This document shows positions 27,119-35,887 of a stretch of 64,000 nucleotides of DNA, piece by piece. Position numbers and translations under genes: made by a program. How positions within the stretch are numbered: position 1 is the stretch's first letter; the number at the start of each line of letters is the position of its first letter. The notes under the pieces were generated by a model that saw only the letters and a program-made list of their open reading frames with translations, did no database searches and was not told the origin of the DNA. Source of the DNA: Micromonospora sp. MP36 (GTDB taxonomy: Bacteria; Actinomycetota; Actinomycetes; Mycobacteriales; Micromonosporaceae); NCBI RefSeq assembly GCF_008119785.1, contig NZ_VSFA01000016.1, positions 1 through 64,000 on the forward strand, written 5' to 3'.

Positions 27119-28117
27119 GTGGATCTCGACGCGTACGTGGCGGCGCACGGCGCCGAGTGGCGGCGGCTGGAACAGTTGACCGGGCGGCGCCGGCTCGACG
27201 CGGCCGAGGTCGACGAGCTGGTGGTGCTCTACCAGCGGGCCGCCACCCACCTGTCCGCGCTGCGCAGCCGCTCACCCGACCCGGTGCTGGTCAACCGGCT
27301 GTCCCACCTGGTGCTGGGGGCCCGGGCACGGATCACCGGCCGGCCCCAGCCGTCCTGGGCGGCGGTCGGCCGCTTCCTCCGGGCCGACCTGCCGGCCGCC
27401 CTCTACCGCGCCTGGCCCTGGTGGTGCGGGGTGGCCACCGGATTCAGCGCGCTCAGTTTCTTCCTCATCTGGTTCGTCGCCGGTCACCCGGACACCGCCG
27501 CCGCGTTCATCGGCGAGGAGGCCGCCGGGCAGCTCGTCGACTCGGGCTTCGCCGGCTACTACACCGAGTTCGCCGCGCCGACCTTCGCGTTCCACCTCTG
27601 GACGCACAACGCCTGGTTGGCCGCGCAGTGCCTCGCCTCGGGGGTGCTGGTGGTGCCGGTGTTCTATCTGCTGTGGCAGAACGCGCTGAACATCGGCGTG
27701 GTCGGCGGCGTGATGATCTCGTACGGCCGGGGCGACGTCTTCTTCGGGCTGATCACCCCGCACGGGCTGCTCGAACTGACCGGGATCTTCGTGGCGGCCG
27801 GGGTCGGGCTGCGTACCGGGTGGGCGTGGATCGCGCCGCCCGCGCACCTGAGCCGCGGCCGGGCGGTCGCCGAGGCGGGCCGCTCGGCGATCGTGGTCGC
27901 CGCCGGGCTGGTCGGGCTCTTCGCGGTCTCCGCGCTGCTGGAGGCGTTCGTGACCCCGGCGCCGCTGCCGGTCGCCGTCCGGGTGGCCGTGGGCGCCACC
28001 GTCTGGCTGGCCTTCCTGGCGTACGCCCTGCTGCTCGGCCGCCACGCCGCCACCCGCCCGGCGTCGCCGTCCGTCGTGGGCGCGGATCCCCGGAAGGAAC
28101 AGCCGCTCTTTCCGTGA
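27119..28117 (+). CDS. Stage II sporulation protein M (SpoIIM) family membrane protein
   Basis: This 332-residue protein has an N-terminal cytoplasmic helical part (EWRRLEQLTGRRRLDAAEVD). About five membrane helices follow and contain THNAWLAAQCLASGVLVVP and FFGLITPHGLLELTGIFVAA, which are SpoIIM/DUF95 landmarks. In actinobacteria this family is not tied to endospores; it accompanies RDD and MoxR/DUF58 genes, as here. GTG 27119 has GGGGGAGG four to five nt upstream. It converges on the DUF58 gene with only a 41-bp gap. Confidence 0.85.
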   Translation: MDLDAYVAAHGAEWRRLEQLTGRRRLDAAEVDELVVLYQRAATHLSALRSRSPDPVLVNRLSHLVLGARARITGRPQPSWAAVGRFLRADLPAALYRAWPWWCGVATGFSALSFFLIWFVAGHPDTAAAFIGEEAAGQLVDSGFAGYYTEFAAPTFAFHLWTHNAWLAAQCLASGVLVVPVFYLLWQNALNIGVVGGVMISYGRGDVFFGLITPHGLLELTGIFVAAGVGLRTGWAWIAPPAHLSRGRAVAEAGRSAIVVAAGLVGLFAVSALLEAFVTPAPLPVAVRVAVGATVWLAFLAYALLLGRHAATRPASPSVVGADPRKEQPLFP

Positions 28118-28158
28118 CTCCGTGCACTCCCTGGGCGTGCGGGGGCTGGCCGGGTGGG

Positions 28159-29469
28159 TCAGAGTTGGCCGAGGGACTTGAGGCGGAGGTAGGTGTCGGC
28201 GACCGTCGGGGCGAGACGGTCGGCAGGAGCGTCCACCACGGTCACCCCGTGCCGGCCCAGCGCGGCCCGCACCCGGTCCCGTTCGGCCAGCGCCCGCCAG
28301 GCCGCCGCGGCGGCGTACGCGTCGTCCGGGCCGGCCGGTGGGGCGACGGTGAGCCCGGTGAGCACCGGGTCGTGGGTCGCCGCGATCACCACCCGGTGCC
28401 GGGCGGCCAGCCGGGGCAGCACCGGCAGCAGCCCCTCGCCGAGCGCGCCCGCCTCCAACGCGGTGAAGAGCACCACGAGGCTGCGTTGCCGCTCCCGGCG
28501 CAGCACCTCGCCGGCGATCAGTTCGAAGTCGGTCTCCACCAGCGCCGGCTGGAGCGGGGCGACCGCGTCCACCAGCCGGGCGAGCAGCGCGGGTCGGCCG
28601 CTGCCGGTGACCGTGGCCCGGACCGTGGCGTCGGCGGCGAGCAGGTCGACCCGGTCGCCAGCCCGGGCGGCCAGCGCGGTGAGCAGCAGCGCCGCGTCGA
28701 TCGCGGTGTCCAACCGGGGCTCGTCGCCGACGCGTACCGCCGAGGTGCGGCCGGTGTCCAGCACGCACACCAGCCGGCGGTCCCGCTCCGGCCGCCAGGT
28801 ACGCACCAGCACGTCCGAGCGGCGCGCGGACGCCCGCCAGTCGATCGAGCGCACGTCGTCGCCGACCACGTACTCGCGCAGGGTGTCGAACTCGGTGCCG
28901 TGGCCGCGCCCCCGGGTCACCTGGACGCCGTCGATGATCCGCAGCTTCGCCAGCTTCTCCGGCAGGTGCCGGCGCGAGTCGAAGCGGGGCAGCACGCGCA
29001 GCGTCCACGGTGGCGTGGCCGGCCGGCCGGCGCGCTGCCGGAACGCCAGCCGTAGCGGCCCGAGCGAGCGTACGGTCAGCGCCGCCGCCGGCCGGTCGCC
29101 GCGCCGGGCCGGGGTGAGCCGGACGGGCAGCGAGACCGTCCCGCCAGGTTCGACGGTCAACACCCGTCCCGGCGGTACGTCCGGCCGGGCTCCGGCCGAG
29201 GGCAGCCAGGCGTCGCGCACCTGGGCGCGCAGCGTACGGCCGGCGGTGTTGGCCAGGTGCAGGGTGACCGTGGCGGTGCCGCCGAGCCGGATCGCCCGGT
29301 CCCCGCTGCGGGTGGCGGTGAGCGCGTGCAGCGGCGCGGCGAGGGCCCAGTCGAGGGCGACGAGCAGCAGCACGGCACCGGTCATCACGGCGACGCCGAG
29401 GAACGGCGCCGGCCAGGCCGGCAGGGTGGCCGCGCCCGCGGCGAGCAGCAGCGCGGCTCGCCAGGTCAT
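28159..29469 (-). CDS. DUF58 domain protein
   Basis: This 436-residue protein has two N-terminal membrane helices and an immunoglobulin-like beta region. The DUF58 signature is EFDTLREYVVGDDVRSIDWR followed by ASARRSDVLVRTW. A vWA-like fold comes next, with CVLDTGRTS as the metal-site motif. DUF58 proteins are partners of MoxR ATPases and are thought to help assemble or fold cell-envelope complexes. Its ATG overlaps the TGA of the moxR gene, so it is the last gene of a tightly coupled four-to-five gene operon. Confidence 0.88.
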   Translation of the reverse strand: MTWRAALLLAAGAATLPAWPAPFLGVAVMTGAVLLLVALDWALAAPLHALTATRSGDRAIRLGGTATVTLHLANTAGRTLRAQVRDAWLPSAGARPDVPPGRVLTVEPGGTVSLPVRLTPARRGDRPAAALTVRSLGPLRLAFRQRAGRPATPPWTLRVLPRFDSRRHLPEKLAKLRIIDGVQVTRGRGHGTEFDTLREYVVGDDVRSIDWRASARRSDVLVRTWRPERDRRLVCVLDTGRTSAVRVGDEPRLDTAIDAALLLTALAARAGDRVDLLAADATVRATVTGSGRPALLARLVDAVAPLQPALVETDFELIAGEVLRRERQRSLVVLFTALEAGALGEGLLPVLPRLAARHRVVIAATHDPVLTGLTVAPPAGPDDAYAAAAAWRALAERDRVRAALGRHGVTVVDAPADRLAPTVADTYLRLKSLGQL

Positions 29470-30455
29470 CGCGGGGTTGGCACGGTGGCCAGCACCGTGT
29501 CCAGCACCGCGTCGACGGTCACGCCCTCCAGCTCCACCTCGGGGCGCAGCCGGAGCCGGTGCCGCAGGGTCGGCCGGGCCACCGCCTTCACGTCGTCCGG
29601 CGTGACGTGGTCGCGTCCGGCCAGCCAGGACCACGCCTTGGCGGTGTTGAGCAGCGCGGTGGCGCCCCGGGGCGAGGCGCCGAGCTCCAGCGCCGGGGTG
29701 GCCCGGGTCGCCCGGCACAGGTCCACGACGTAACCGAAGAGCGGCTCGGCCACGTGCACCCGCCGGACCGCCTCCCGGGCGATGGCCAGGTCGGCCGCGG
29801 TGGCCACCGGGCGTACGCCGGCCGCGGCGAGGTCGCGCGGGTCGAAGCCGGCGTGGTGCGCGCGGAGCACGCCCAGCTCCTCGTCGCGGCTGGGCAGCGG
29901 CACGGTCAGCTTGAGCAGGAACCGGTCGAGCTGCGCCTCGGGCAGCGGGTAGGTGCCCTCGTACTCGACGGGGTTCTGGGTGGCGGCGACGATGAACGGG
30001 TCGGGCAGCACCCGCCGCTCGCCCTCGACGGAGACCTGCCGCTCCTCCATCACCTCCAGCAGCGCCGACTGGGTCTTCGGGGGCGTCCGGTTGATCTCGT
30101 CGGCGAGGAGCAGGTTGGTGAAGACCGGTCCCTCGCGGAAGGTGAACGCCGCGGTGTGCGGGTCGAAGATCAGCGACCCGGTGACGTCGCCGGGCATCAG
30201 GTCCGGAGTGAACTGCACCCGCTTGGAGTCCAGGTCGAGGGCGGTGGCCACGGTCCGGATCAGCAGGGTCTTGGCCACCCCCGGTACGCCCTCCAGCAGC
30301 ACGTGCCCCCGGCAGAGCAGCGCGATCACCAGTCCGGTGACCACCGCGTCCTGCCCGACGACGGCCTTGGCCACCTCGGCCCGCAGCCGGTGCAGGGCGG
30401 CCCGGGGGTCGGGCTGCGGGACGGCCGGTGCGGCGGCGATGACGGGTCCGGTCAC
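29466..30455 (-). CDS. MoxR family AAA+ ATPase
   Basis: The protein has 329 residues. The Walker A motif is LLEGVPGVAKTLLIRT and Walker B is LLLADEINRTPPKTQSALLE. The sensor region is IVAATQNPVEYEGTYPLPEAQLDRF, given here in parts as FIVAATQNPVEYEG and LPEAQLDRFLLK. It is a chaperone-type ATPase that remodels a partner protein, presumably via the neighbouring DUF58/vWA protein. GTG 30455 has AAGGAG upstream and overlaps the stop of the DUF4350 gene (GTGA). Confidence 0.93.
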   Translation of the reverse strand: MTGPVIAAAPAVPQPDPRAALHRLRAEVAKAVVGQDAVVTGLVIALLCRGHVLLEGVPGVAKTLLIRTVATALDLDSKRVQFTPDLMPGDVTGSLIFDPHTAAFTFREGPVFTNLLLADEINRTPPKTQSALLEVMEERQVSVEGERRVLPDPFIVAATQNPVEYEGTYPLPEAQLDRFLLKLTVPLPSRDEELGVLRAHHAGFDPRDLAAAGVRPVATAADLAIAREAVRRVHVAEPLFGYVVDLCRATRATPALELGASPRGATALLNTAKAWSWLAGRDHVTPDDVKAVARPTLRHRLRLRPEVELEGVTVDAVLDTVLATVPTPR

Positions 30456-31747
30456 CGGGGATCTCCTTCGGTCGGGTGGGCGACGACGGTACGGGTCAGG
30501 GTGTCCAGGTCGCGGGCCAGCTCCAGCAACTCCTGGTCGGTGGTCGGGTCGGCGCCGTGCAGCAGCTCCGCCACCCGCTCGGGGTCGGCTCCGACGTACG
30601 CGGCGACCCGGGCGGCCACCTCGGCGGGCGGCGTGTCGGGCGGCAGGTTGAGGCGCGGCAGCAGCCGGTCCAGCGCGGCGGCGCGCAGGGTCTCGGCGGT
30701 CGGCCCCAGGGCACCGGCCCGGCGGTAGAGCCGGGCCCGGCCGAGCACCGTCTCGGCGGAGTGGACGGTCACCGGTAGCGGCTCCGGTACGGGCGGGCCG
30801 AGCCGTCGGGCGCGCCAGAGCACCACCAGCAGCCCGGCCAGCGCGAGCTGCACCAGCAGCGCCCAGAACCAGGTGGGGAACGCGTCCCAGAGCGGGTTGG
30901 GCCGGGCCGGCCGGTCGTCGCTCGAGCCCCGGTCGCGGGGTGGGGCGTCGTTGCCGTTGCCGTGCCCGGCGGTGGGGCTCGGCGACCAGCCCGGCCCGGT
31001 CGGCGCGGGTGCCGGGGCGGGCAGGTCGAGCCAGACCAGCGGTCGGGTGCCGCCGAGCAGGCCGGTGGCGAGGGCGAGGTTGCCCCACTCGTCGATCCGC
31101 TCGTCGCGGAATGGGTCGCTGGCCCCGATCACCACCACCTCGACCGGCCACGGCACCCGGACCAGCCCGCCGGAGTAGCAGCGGTCGACCGGTGTGGCGT
31201 CCCGGGCCGCGTACCGCTGGCGCTCGGCGGCGGCGGTACCGGCGCGGGTGGCCTCGGCCAGCGGGCAGGGGTGGCCGTCGGCGTCGGGCGTGGTGGCCCG
31301 GGTGGCCCAGCGGGCGCCGGTGGGCAGCAGCGGCAGGTCCAGCTGTTCCAGCACCCGGCGGGGCGGGTCGACCAGCACCAGCCGGCTGCCGACGGGCAGG
31401 TCGGTCAGCGCGGCGACGGTGGCCGGGTGCAGCAGCTCCGGGGCCGGTACGAAGAGTGTCGTCGGGCTCGAGCTGGCGGCCACCAGCGCCCGGCCCGGGT
31501 CGGTCTCCCGGCGTACGGTCACGCCCTGCTCGCGCAGTGCCGCGGCCAGGCGGCTGCCGCCGTCGTCGCCGGTGGCGACCGGGGAGAGGAAGCCCCGGTC
31601 GGTGGGGTCGGGCTGGTCGACGGCGTGGAACACCAGGGTGGCGGCGATCAGCAGCACCGCCAGCCCGAGCGGGATCAGGGCCCGGTGCCAGCGTCGCCGG
31701 GGTGGCGGCGGGGCGACCGGGCGGGTCGGGTCGAGGGTGGCGGTCAT
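30452..31747 (-). CDS. DUF4350 domain membrane protein
   Basis: The 431-residue protein has a short cytoplasmic N-terminus and one membrane helix (ALIPLGLAVLLIAATLVFHA). A ThuA-like extracytoplasmic DUF4350 domain follows, with GSRLAAALREQGVTVRRETD and TLFVPAPELL. After a second helix comes a cytoplasmic Ala/Leu-rich tail. It is coupled by overlaps to DUF4129 upstream and moxR downstream, the standard actinobacterial MoxR envelope operon. No catalytic residues are evident. A Ser/Pro/Gly-rich linker around residues 245-275 is poorly conserved. Confidence 0.85.
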   Translation of the reverse strand: MTATLDPTRPVAPPPPRRRWHRALIPLGLAVLLIAATLVFHAVDQPDPTDRGFLSPVATGDDGGSRLAAALREQGVTVRRETDPGRALVAASSSPTTLFVPAPELLHPATVAALTDLPVGSRLVLVDPPRRVLEQLDLPLLPTGARWATRATTPDADGHPCPLAEATRAGTAAAERQRYAARDATPVDRCYSGGLVRVPWPVEVVVIGASDPFRDERIDEWGNLALATGLLGGTRPLVWLDLPAPAPAPTGPGWSPSPTAGHGNGNDAPPRDRGSSDDRPARPNPLWDAFPTWFWALLVQLALAGLLVVLWRARRLGPPVPEPLPVTVHSAETVLGRARLYRRAGALGPTAETLRAAALDRLLPRLNLPPDTPPAEVAARVAAYVGADPERVAELLHGADPTTDQELLELARDLDTLTRTVVAHPTEGDPR

Positions 31748-32370
31748 CGGCGCTCACCGTCTTCGGCCAGCTCGCGGTGCAGGTCGGTGGCGAGGTCGCG
31801 CATCCGGCGGTCGTGCTCGGGTGTGGCCGGGCGCTGCGCATACCAGAGGTCGGAGAAGATCGTGCCGGCGGCGTGCAGGGTGGGCCGCACCTCGGGCCGG
31901 ACGCGGGCGGCGACCGTGGTCAGTTCGGTGACCGTCATCCCGGGGCGCGGCTCCACCACCTGCCGGTCCACCAGCGCGCGGACCATGTCGCGCAGCCGTT
32001 CCCGGACCGCCTCGGCGTACCGGCCCTCGGCGGCGAGCCGGTCGGCGAGGCTGGCGTGACCGGGCGCCGCCGGTTCGGGCGTCCGGGGTGCGGGCACCGG
32101 GACGGCCGGTTCTCCGAGCCGGGCCGCCCGCCGCCGGCGGGGCAGTCGCAACCGGGGCAGCCGCAGCCTCGGCAGCCGTAGCCGTAGCCGTGGCCGGCGC
32201 GGCCGGGGGAGTCGCAGCCTCGGCCGGGGAAGCCGGCGGGGCACCCAGGCCGGGAAGAAATACCAGGCCAGGGCGGCCAGCAGCGCGGCGAGCAGCAGGA
32301 GCAGCGCGGCCAGCGGCAGCGGTACGACGTCGCCGAGCGCGGCGACCGCCTCGGTCCACCACCGGCTCAC
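31744..32370 (-). CDS. DUF4129 domain protein with Leu-Pro-Arg repeats
   Basis: This 208-residue protein has one membrane helix (PLAALLLLLAALLAALAWYF). The cytoplasmic region begins with an unusual run of about seven RLRLP/PRLR repeats. A typical DUF4129 C-terminus follows (RYAEAVRERLRDMVRALVDR and SDLWYAQRPATPEHDRRMRD). DUF4129 often forms the C-terminal part of transglutaminase-like proteins; here it stands alone, as usual in this operon type. GTG 32370 overlaps the stop of the upstream membrane gene. The basic repeats may bind lipid head groups or nucleic acid (inference). Confidence 0.82.
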   Translation of the reverse strand: MSRWWTEAVAALGDVVPLPLAALLLLLAALLAALAWYFFPAWVPRRLPRPRLRLPRPRRPRLRLRLPRLRLPRLRLPRRRRAARLGEPAVPVPAPRTPEPAAPGHASLADRLAAEGRYAEAVRERLRDMVRALVDRQVVEPRPGMTVTELTTVAARVRPEVRPTLHAAGTIFSDLWYAQRPATPEHDRRMRDLATDLHRELAEDGERR

Positions 32371-33212
32371 CCGTGCACCGCCAGCAGGGCGGGTTCCGGG
32401 GTGCCGGCCGGGGCGCGGGAGAGTCGGATGTCCAGGCCCTCGGTGCGCATCCGGGTCTCCAGGTGCAGCACGGCGTCGAGGCAGGCCAGCGCGGGGTACG
32501 CGATCGCGTTCACGGCGACCCAGGCGGCCGTGGCGACCGGCAGCGCCCAGGCGTCGAGGTCGAACAGGCCCAGCGCCCCGAGCCCGTGGTAGACGCCGAG
32601 GCCGATGCCGAGACGGATCAGCCACCAGCCCAGGTAGCCGAGGAGCCGGATGCCGGCGGCCCGCCCGCCCACGCGGACCGCGAGCGCGAGCGCCCGCCCC
32701 GGCACCCGCGGCCCGGGCAGCCGGTCCACCACCAGCGCCGGGACGACCGCGCCGAGCAGCCCGTACGCGACGAACCAGGCCGGCCCGGCCAGTCCGGCGA
32801 GGCCGACGGTGAGGCCGACCGCCGACGCGGCCAGCAGGGTGCCACCCCAGCGGGCGTCGCCGGGGCGCAGCAGTTCCCGCAGCCCGGCGCGGCGGCCGAG
32901 CAGCGCGGCCCCGGCGCCCCGGGCGGCCGGGTTGCCGAGCAGCGCGATGATCAGCGCCTCGGTCCCGGCGCCGAGCGCGAGCAGCAGCCAGTACCAGCCG
33001 AGCCGGTCGGGGTCGAGCCAGTAGGCCGGCGGGTGTGCGCCGGCCAGCGCCCGCAGCGGGTGCAGCAGCGCCTGCTCGCCGAGGGCCAGCAGGACGGCGA
33101 GCGGGACCAGTAGTCGGGCCTGGCCGCGCAGCAGCAGGACGGCCGAGTCCAGGAGTTCGCCCACGGTCAGCGGCCGGCGCGGGAGCACGGCGGTCGGGCC
33201 GACGTCGGGCAC
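32367..33212 (-). CDS. Multi-pass membrane protein heading the MoxR operon
   Basis: The protein has 281 residues with about six hydrophobic helices, for example VPLAVLLALGEQALLHPL, WYWLLLALGAGTEALIIALL and AWFVAYGLLGAVVPALVV. It starts with TVGELLDSAVLLLRG, which recalls glycerophosphodiester phosphodiesterase-type membrane domains. No functional motif is present. GTG 33212 has AGGAG five nt upstream. It is the first gene of the overlapping run DUF4129 - DUF4350 - moxR - DUF58 and is divergent from mtrA. Confidence 0.75.
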   Translation of the reverse strand: MPDVGPTAVLPRRPLTVGELLDSAVLLLRGQARLLVPLAVLLALGEQALLHPLRALAGAHPPAYWLDPDRLGWYWLLLALGAGTEALIIALLGNPAARGAGAALLGRRAGLRELLRPGDARWGGTLLAASAVGLTVGLAGLAGPAWFVAYGLLGAVVPALVVDRLPGPRVPGRALALAVRVGGRAAGIRLLGYLGWWLIRLGIGLGVYHGLGALGLFDLDAWALPVATAAWVAVNAIAYPALACLDAVLHLETRMRTEGLDIRLSRAPAGTPEPALLAVHG

Positions 33213-33426
33213 GCGTACTCCTGGCGGACGGGCGACGGGTAGCGGGCGGCGACACGCCCGAGGGATCATGGTTGCATGGCCGGTCCGGTTCCGGTGGACC
33301 CGTCCGTCGCGGCGCGCCACGCGGGGCATCCGCGCCGTCGGCGGTGGTGTCGGGCCGTTCCCGGCAGTACCGTGCCGTGATGACGCCGAACCCTTCGAAG
33401 TGAACGGGGATGGAACGATAAACCCC

Positions 33427-34116
33427 ATGAGAGCCCGGGTACTGGTGGTCGACGACGACCCCGCGCTCGCCGAGATGCTCGGCATCGTCCTGCGCAGCGA
33501 GGGTTTCGTGCCCTCCTTCGTCGCGGACGGGGAACGGGCCTTGGCCGCGTTTCGCGACAGTCGCCCCGATATCGTCCTGCTCGACCTGATGCTGCCCGGT
33601 ATGAGCGGTATCGACGTTGCCCGGGCGATCCGAGCCGAGTCCGGCGTGCCGATCGTGATGCTGACCGCCAAGAGCGACACGGTGGACGTGGTGCTCGGGC
33701 TGGAGTCCGGGGCGGACGACTACGTGGTCAAGCCGTTCAAGCCCAAGGAGCTGGTGGCCCGGATGCGAGCCCGGCTGCGCCGGGGCGAGGACGTCGCGCC
33801 CGAGCTGCTCACCATCGGCCCGCCCGGCAACCAGATCACCATCGACGTGCCGGCGCACACGGTGAGCCGGGACGGCGAGGAGGTGAAGCTGACGCCGCTG
33901 GAGTTCGACCTGCTGGTCGCGCTCGCCCGTAAGCCGCGTCAGGTCTTCACCCGGGAGGTGCTGCTGGAGCAGGTCTGGGGCTACCGGCACGCCGCCGACA
34001 CCCGCCTGGTCAATGTGCACGTCCAGCGGCTGCGGGCCAAGATCGAGCCGGATCCGGAGCGACCGGAAATCATCCTCACCGTTCGGGGCGTGGGCTACAA
34101 GGCGGGTACCGGATAG
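33427..34116 (+). CDS. mtrA: Response regulator MtrA
   Basis: The 229-residue OmpR-type regulator has a receiver domain VLVVDDDPALAEMLGIVL, phospho-acceptor Asp53 in IVLLDLMLPGMSG, the Thr of VMLTAKSD and Lys102 of YVVKPFKP. A winged-helix domain follows with LTPLEFDLLVALARKPRQVF and TRLVNVHVQRLRAKIEPD. MtrA controls cell division, cell-wall hydrolases and replication genes in actinobacteria and is usually essential. It precedes mtrB and lpqB in the conserved order. The 214-bp divergent gap upstream carries CGATAAA just before the ATG, which may be a -10 box. Confidence 0.95.
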   Translation: MRARVLVVDDDPALAEMLGIVLRSEGFVPSFVADGERALAAFRDSRPDIVLLDLMLPGMSGIDVARAIRAESGVPIVMLTAKSDTVDVVLGLESGADDYVVKPFKPKELVARMRARLRRGEDVAPELLTIGPPGNQITIDVPAHTVSRDGEEVKLTPLEFDLLVALARKPRQVFTREVLLEQVWGYRHAADTRLVNVHVQRLRAKIEPDPERPEIILTVRGVGYKAGTG

Positions 34117-34129
34117 CCTGGTCATCACT

Positions 34130-35887
34130 GTGGTGACCTCCCCGCCCCCCGACTCGCCGACCGCCGCGGCCCGCTGGCTCCGCGCCGCGCGGGCGCTCTG
34201 GCGCGTCCTCGCCGCCCGTACGGCCCGGCTGGCCGCCAGCGTCCACCAGACCTGGCGGCGGTCGTTGCAGCTGCGGGTGGTCACCATCACCCTGGTCGCG
34301 TCCAGCCTGCTGGTCGGCGGGTTCGCCTACCTGATCGCGGACAAGATCACCAGCATCCTGGTGGAGAACGCCCAGACCGACGTCCGGCTGCGGCTGCAGA
34401 ACGGCAGCGACTACGCGGGGAAGCAGTTCCGGGCCTTCAGCCAGCCGCAGGAGGCCCAGTTCCAGGACACCGTCGAGGGCACGGTGAACTACCTGGCCGG
34501 TGGTGACCCGACCCAGACCAACGGCGTGGTCGTGGCGATCACCGCGGACCGGGTCCCCGCCGGGACCATCGAGCCGCGCACCTCCCCGAACGTCCCGGTG
34601 CGCCCGCTGATCAGCTCGGAGCTGCGGGCCTCCGTCGCCGCCGGCAACGTGGCCCACCAGATCCGCACCGGGGCGCTCGGCGGCAAGCGCACCAAATACC
34701 TCGTGTACGGCTCGCCGGTGCCCACCCGGTTCGGGCAGGTGGAGCTCTACTACGTGGTCCCGCTGGACCGGCAGGACGCCACCGCCCGCGACGCCCGGGC
34801 CACCGTGGTCGCCACGGGCATGGCGCTGGTGCTCCTGCTCGGCCTGCTCGCCGCCCTGGTCACCCGGCTCGTGGTGACCCCGGTACGGGTGGCCGCCCGG
34901 ACCGCCCAGCGGCTCTCCGCCGGCCTGCTCGACCAGCGCATGGTGGTCAACGGCGAGGACGACCTGGCGCTGCTCGCCGCCTCGTTCAACCAGATGGCGA
35001 CGAATCTTCAGCGGCAGATTCTCCGGCTGGAGGAGATGTCCCGGTTGCAGCGCCGCTTCACCTCGGACGTCTCGCACGAGCTGCGTACGCCGCTGACCAC
35101 GGTCCGGATGGCCGCCGACCTGATCTTCGCCGAACGCGACGGGTTCGATCCGGCGGTGGCCCGCAGCGCCGAACTGCTCCAGGCCGAGCTGGACCGGTTC
35201 GAGGAACTGCTCACCGACCTGCTCGAGATCAGCCGCTTCGACGCCGGCTTCGCCATGCTGGACGCCGAGCCGACGGACCTGGTGCCGGTGGTGCACCGGG
35301 TGACCGAGCGGTTGGCCGGGCTGGCCGAGCGGGTCGGGGTGACCATCGAGCTGGACCTGCCGGACAGCCCGGTGATCGCCGAGGTGGACCCGCGCCGGGT
35401 CGAACGGGTGCTGCGCAACCTGGTCGGCAACGCGGTCGAGCACGGCGAGGCCAAGCCCGTCCTGATCACCCTCGGCGTGGACCAGAACGCGGTGGCGATC
35501 ACCGTGCGGGACCACGGCGTGGGGCTCAAGCCGGGCGAGGAGAAGCTCGTCTTCAACCGCTTCTGGCGGGCCGACCCGTCCCGGGCCCGGCAGACCGGTG
35601 GCACCGGCCTCGGCCTCTCCATCAGCCTCGAGGACGCCCGGCTGCACGGCGGCTGGCTGGAGGCGTGGGGCGCGCCCGGTCAGGGTGCCCAGTTCCGGCT
35701 GACCCTGCCCGCCCGGGCCGGCGACCGGCTGACCACCTCGCCGCTGCGGCTGGTGCCGGCCGACGCCGCGCTGCCGTTCGGCGGTCCCCGCGACGGTGGC
35801 CCGCTCGCCATCGGCCCGGGCAGTGGTGCCGGGGCGCTGGCGATCGGACCGGCGGAGGGCGGCGACCGGGTCGAGGTGACGTCGTGA
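34130..35887 (+). CDS. mtrB: Sensor histidine kinase MtrB
   Basis: The protein has about 585 residues. It has a membrane helix near the N-terminus (VVTITLVASSLLVGGFAYLI), an extracytoplasmic loop of about 160 residues and a second helix (GMALVLLLGLLAALVTRLVV). HAMP and the H-box FTSDVSHELRTPLTTVR follow, then N-box LRNLVGNAVEHGE, G1 VRDHGVGLKPGE and G2 TGGTGLGLSIS. It phosphorylates MtrA and is modulated by the LpqB lipoprotein. GTG 34130 or 34133 is the start. Its TGA overlaps the GTG of lpqB. Confidence 0.94.
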   Translation: MVTSPPPDSPTAAARWLRAARALWRVLAARTARLAASVHQTWRRSLQLRVVTITLVASSLLVGGFAYLIADKITSILVENAQTDVRLRLQNGSDYAGKQFRAFSQPQEAQFQDTVEGTVNYLAGGDPTQTNGVVVAITADRVPAGTIEPRTSPNVPVRPLISSELRASVAAGNVAHQIRTGALGGKRTKYLVYGSPVPTRFGQVELYYVVPLDRQDATARDARATVVATGMALVLLLGLLAALVTRLVVTPVRVAARTAQRLSAGLLDQRMVVNGEDDLALLAASFNQMATNLQRQILRLEEMSRLQRRFTSDVSHELRTPLTTVRMAADLIFAERDGFDPAVARSAELLQAELDRFEELLTDLLEISRFDAGFAMLDAEPTDLVPVVHRVTERLAGLAERVGVTIELDLPDSPVIAEVDPRRVERVLRNLVGNAVEHGEAKPVLITLGVDQNAVAITVRDHGVGLKPGEEKLVFNRFWRADPSRARQTGGTGLGLSISLEDARLHGGWLEAWGAPGQGAQFRLTLPARAGDRLTTSPLRLVPADAALPFGGPRDGGPLAIGPGSGAGALAIGPAEGGDRVEVTS

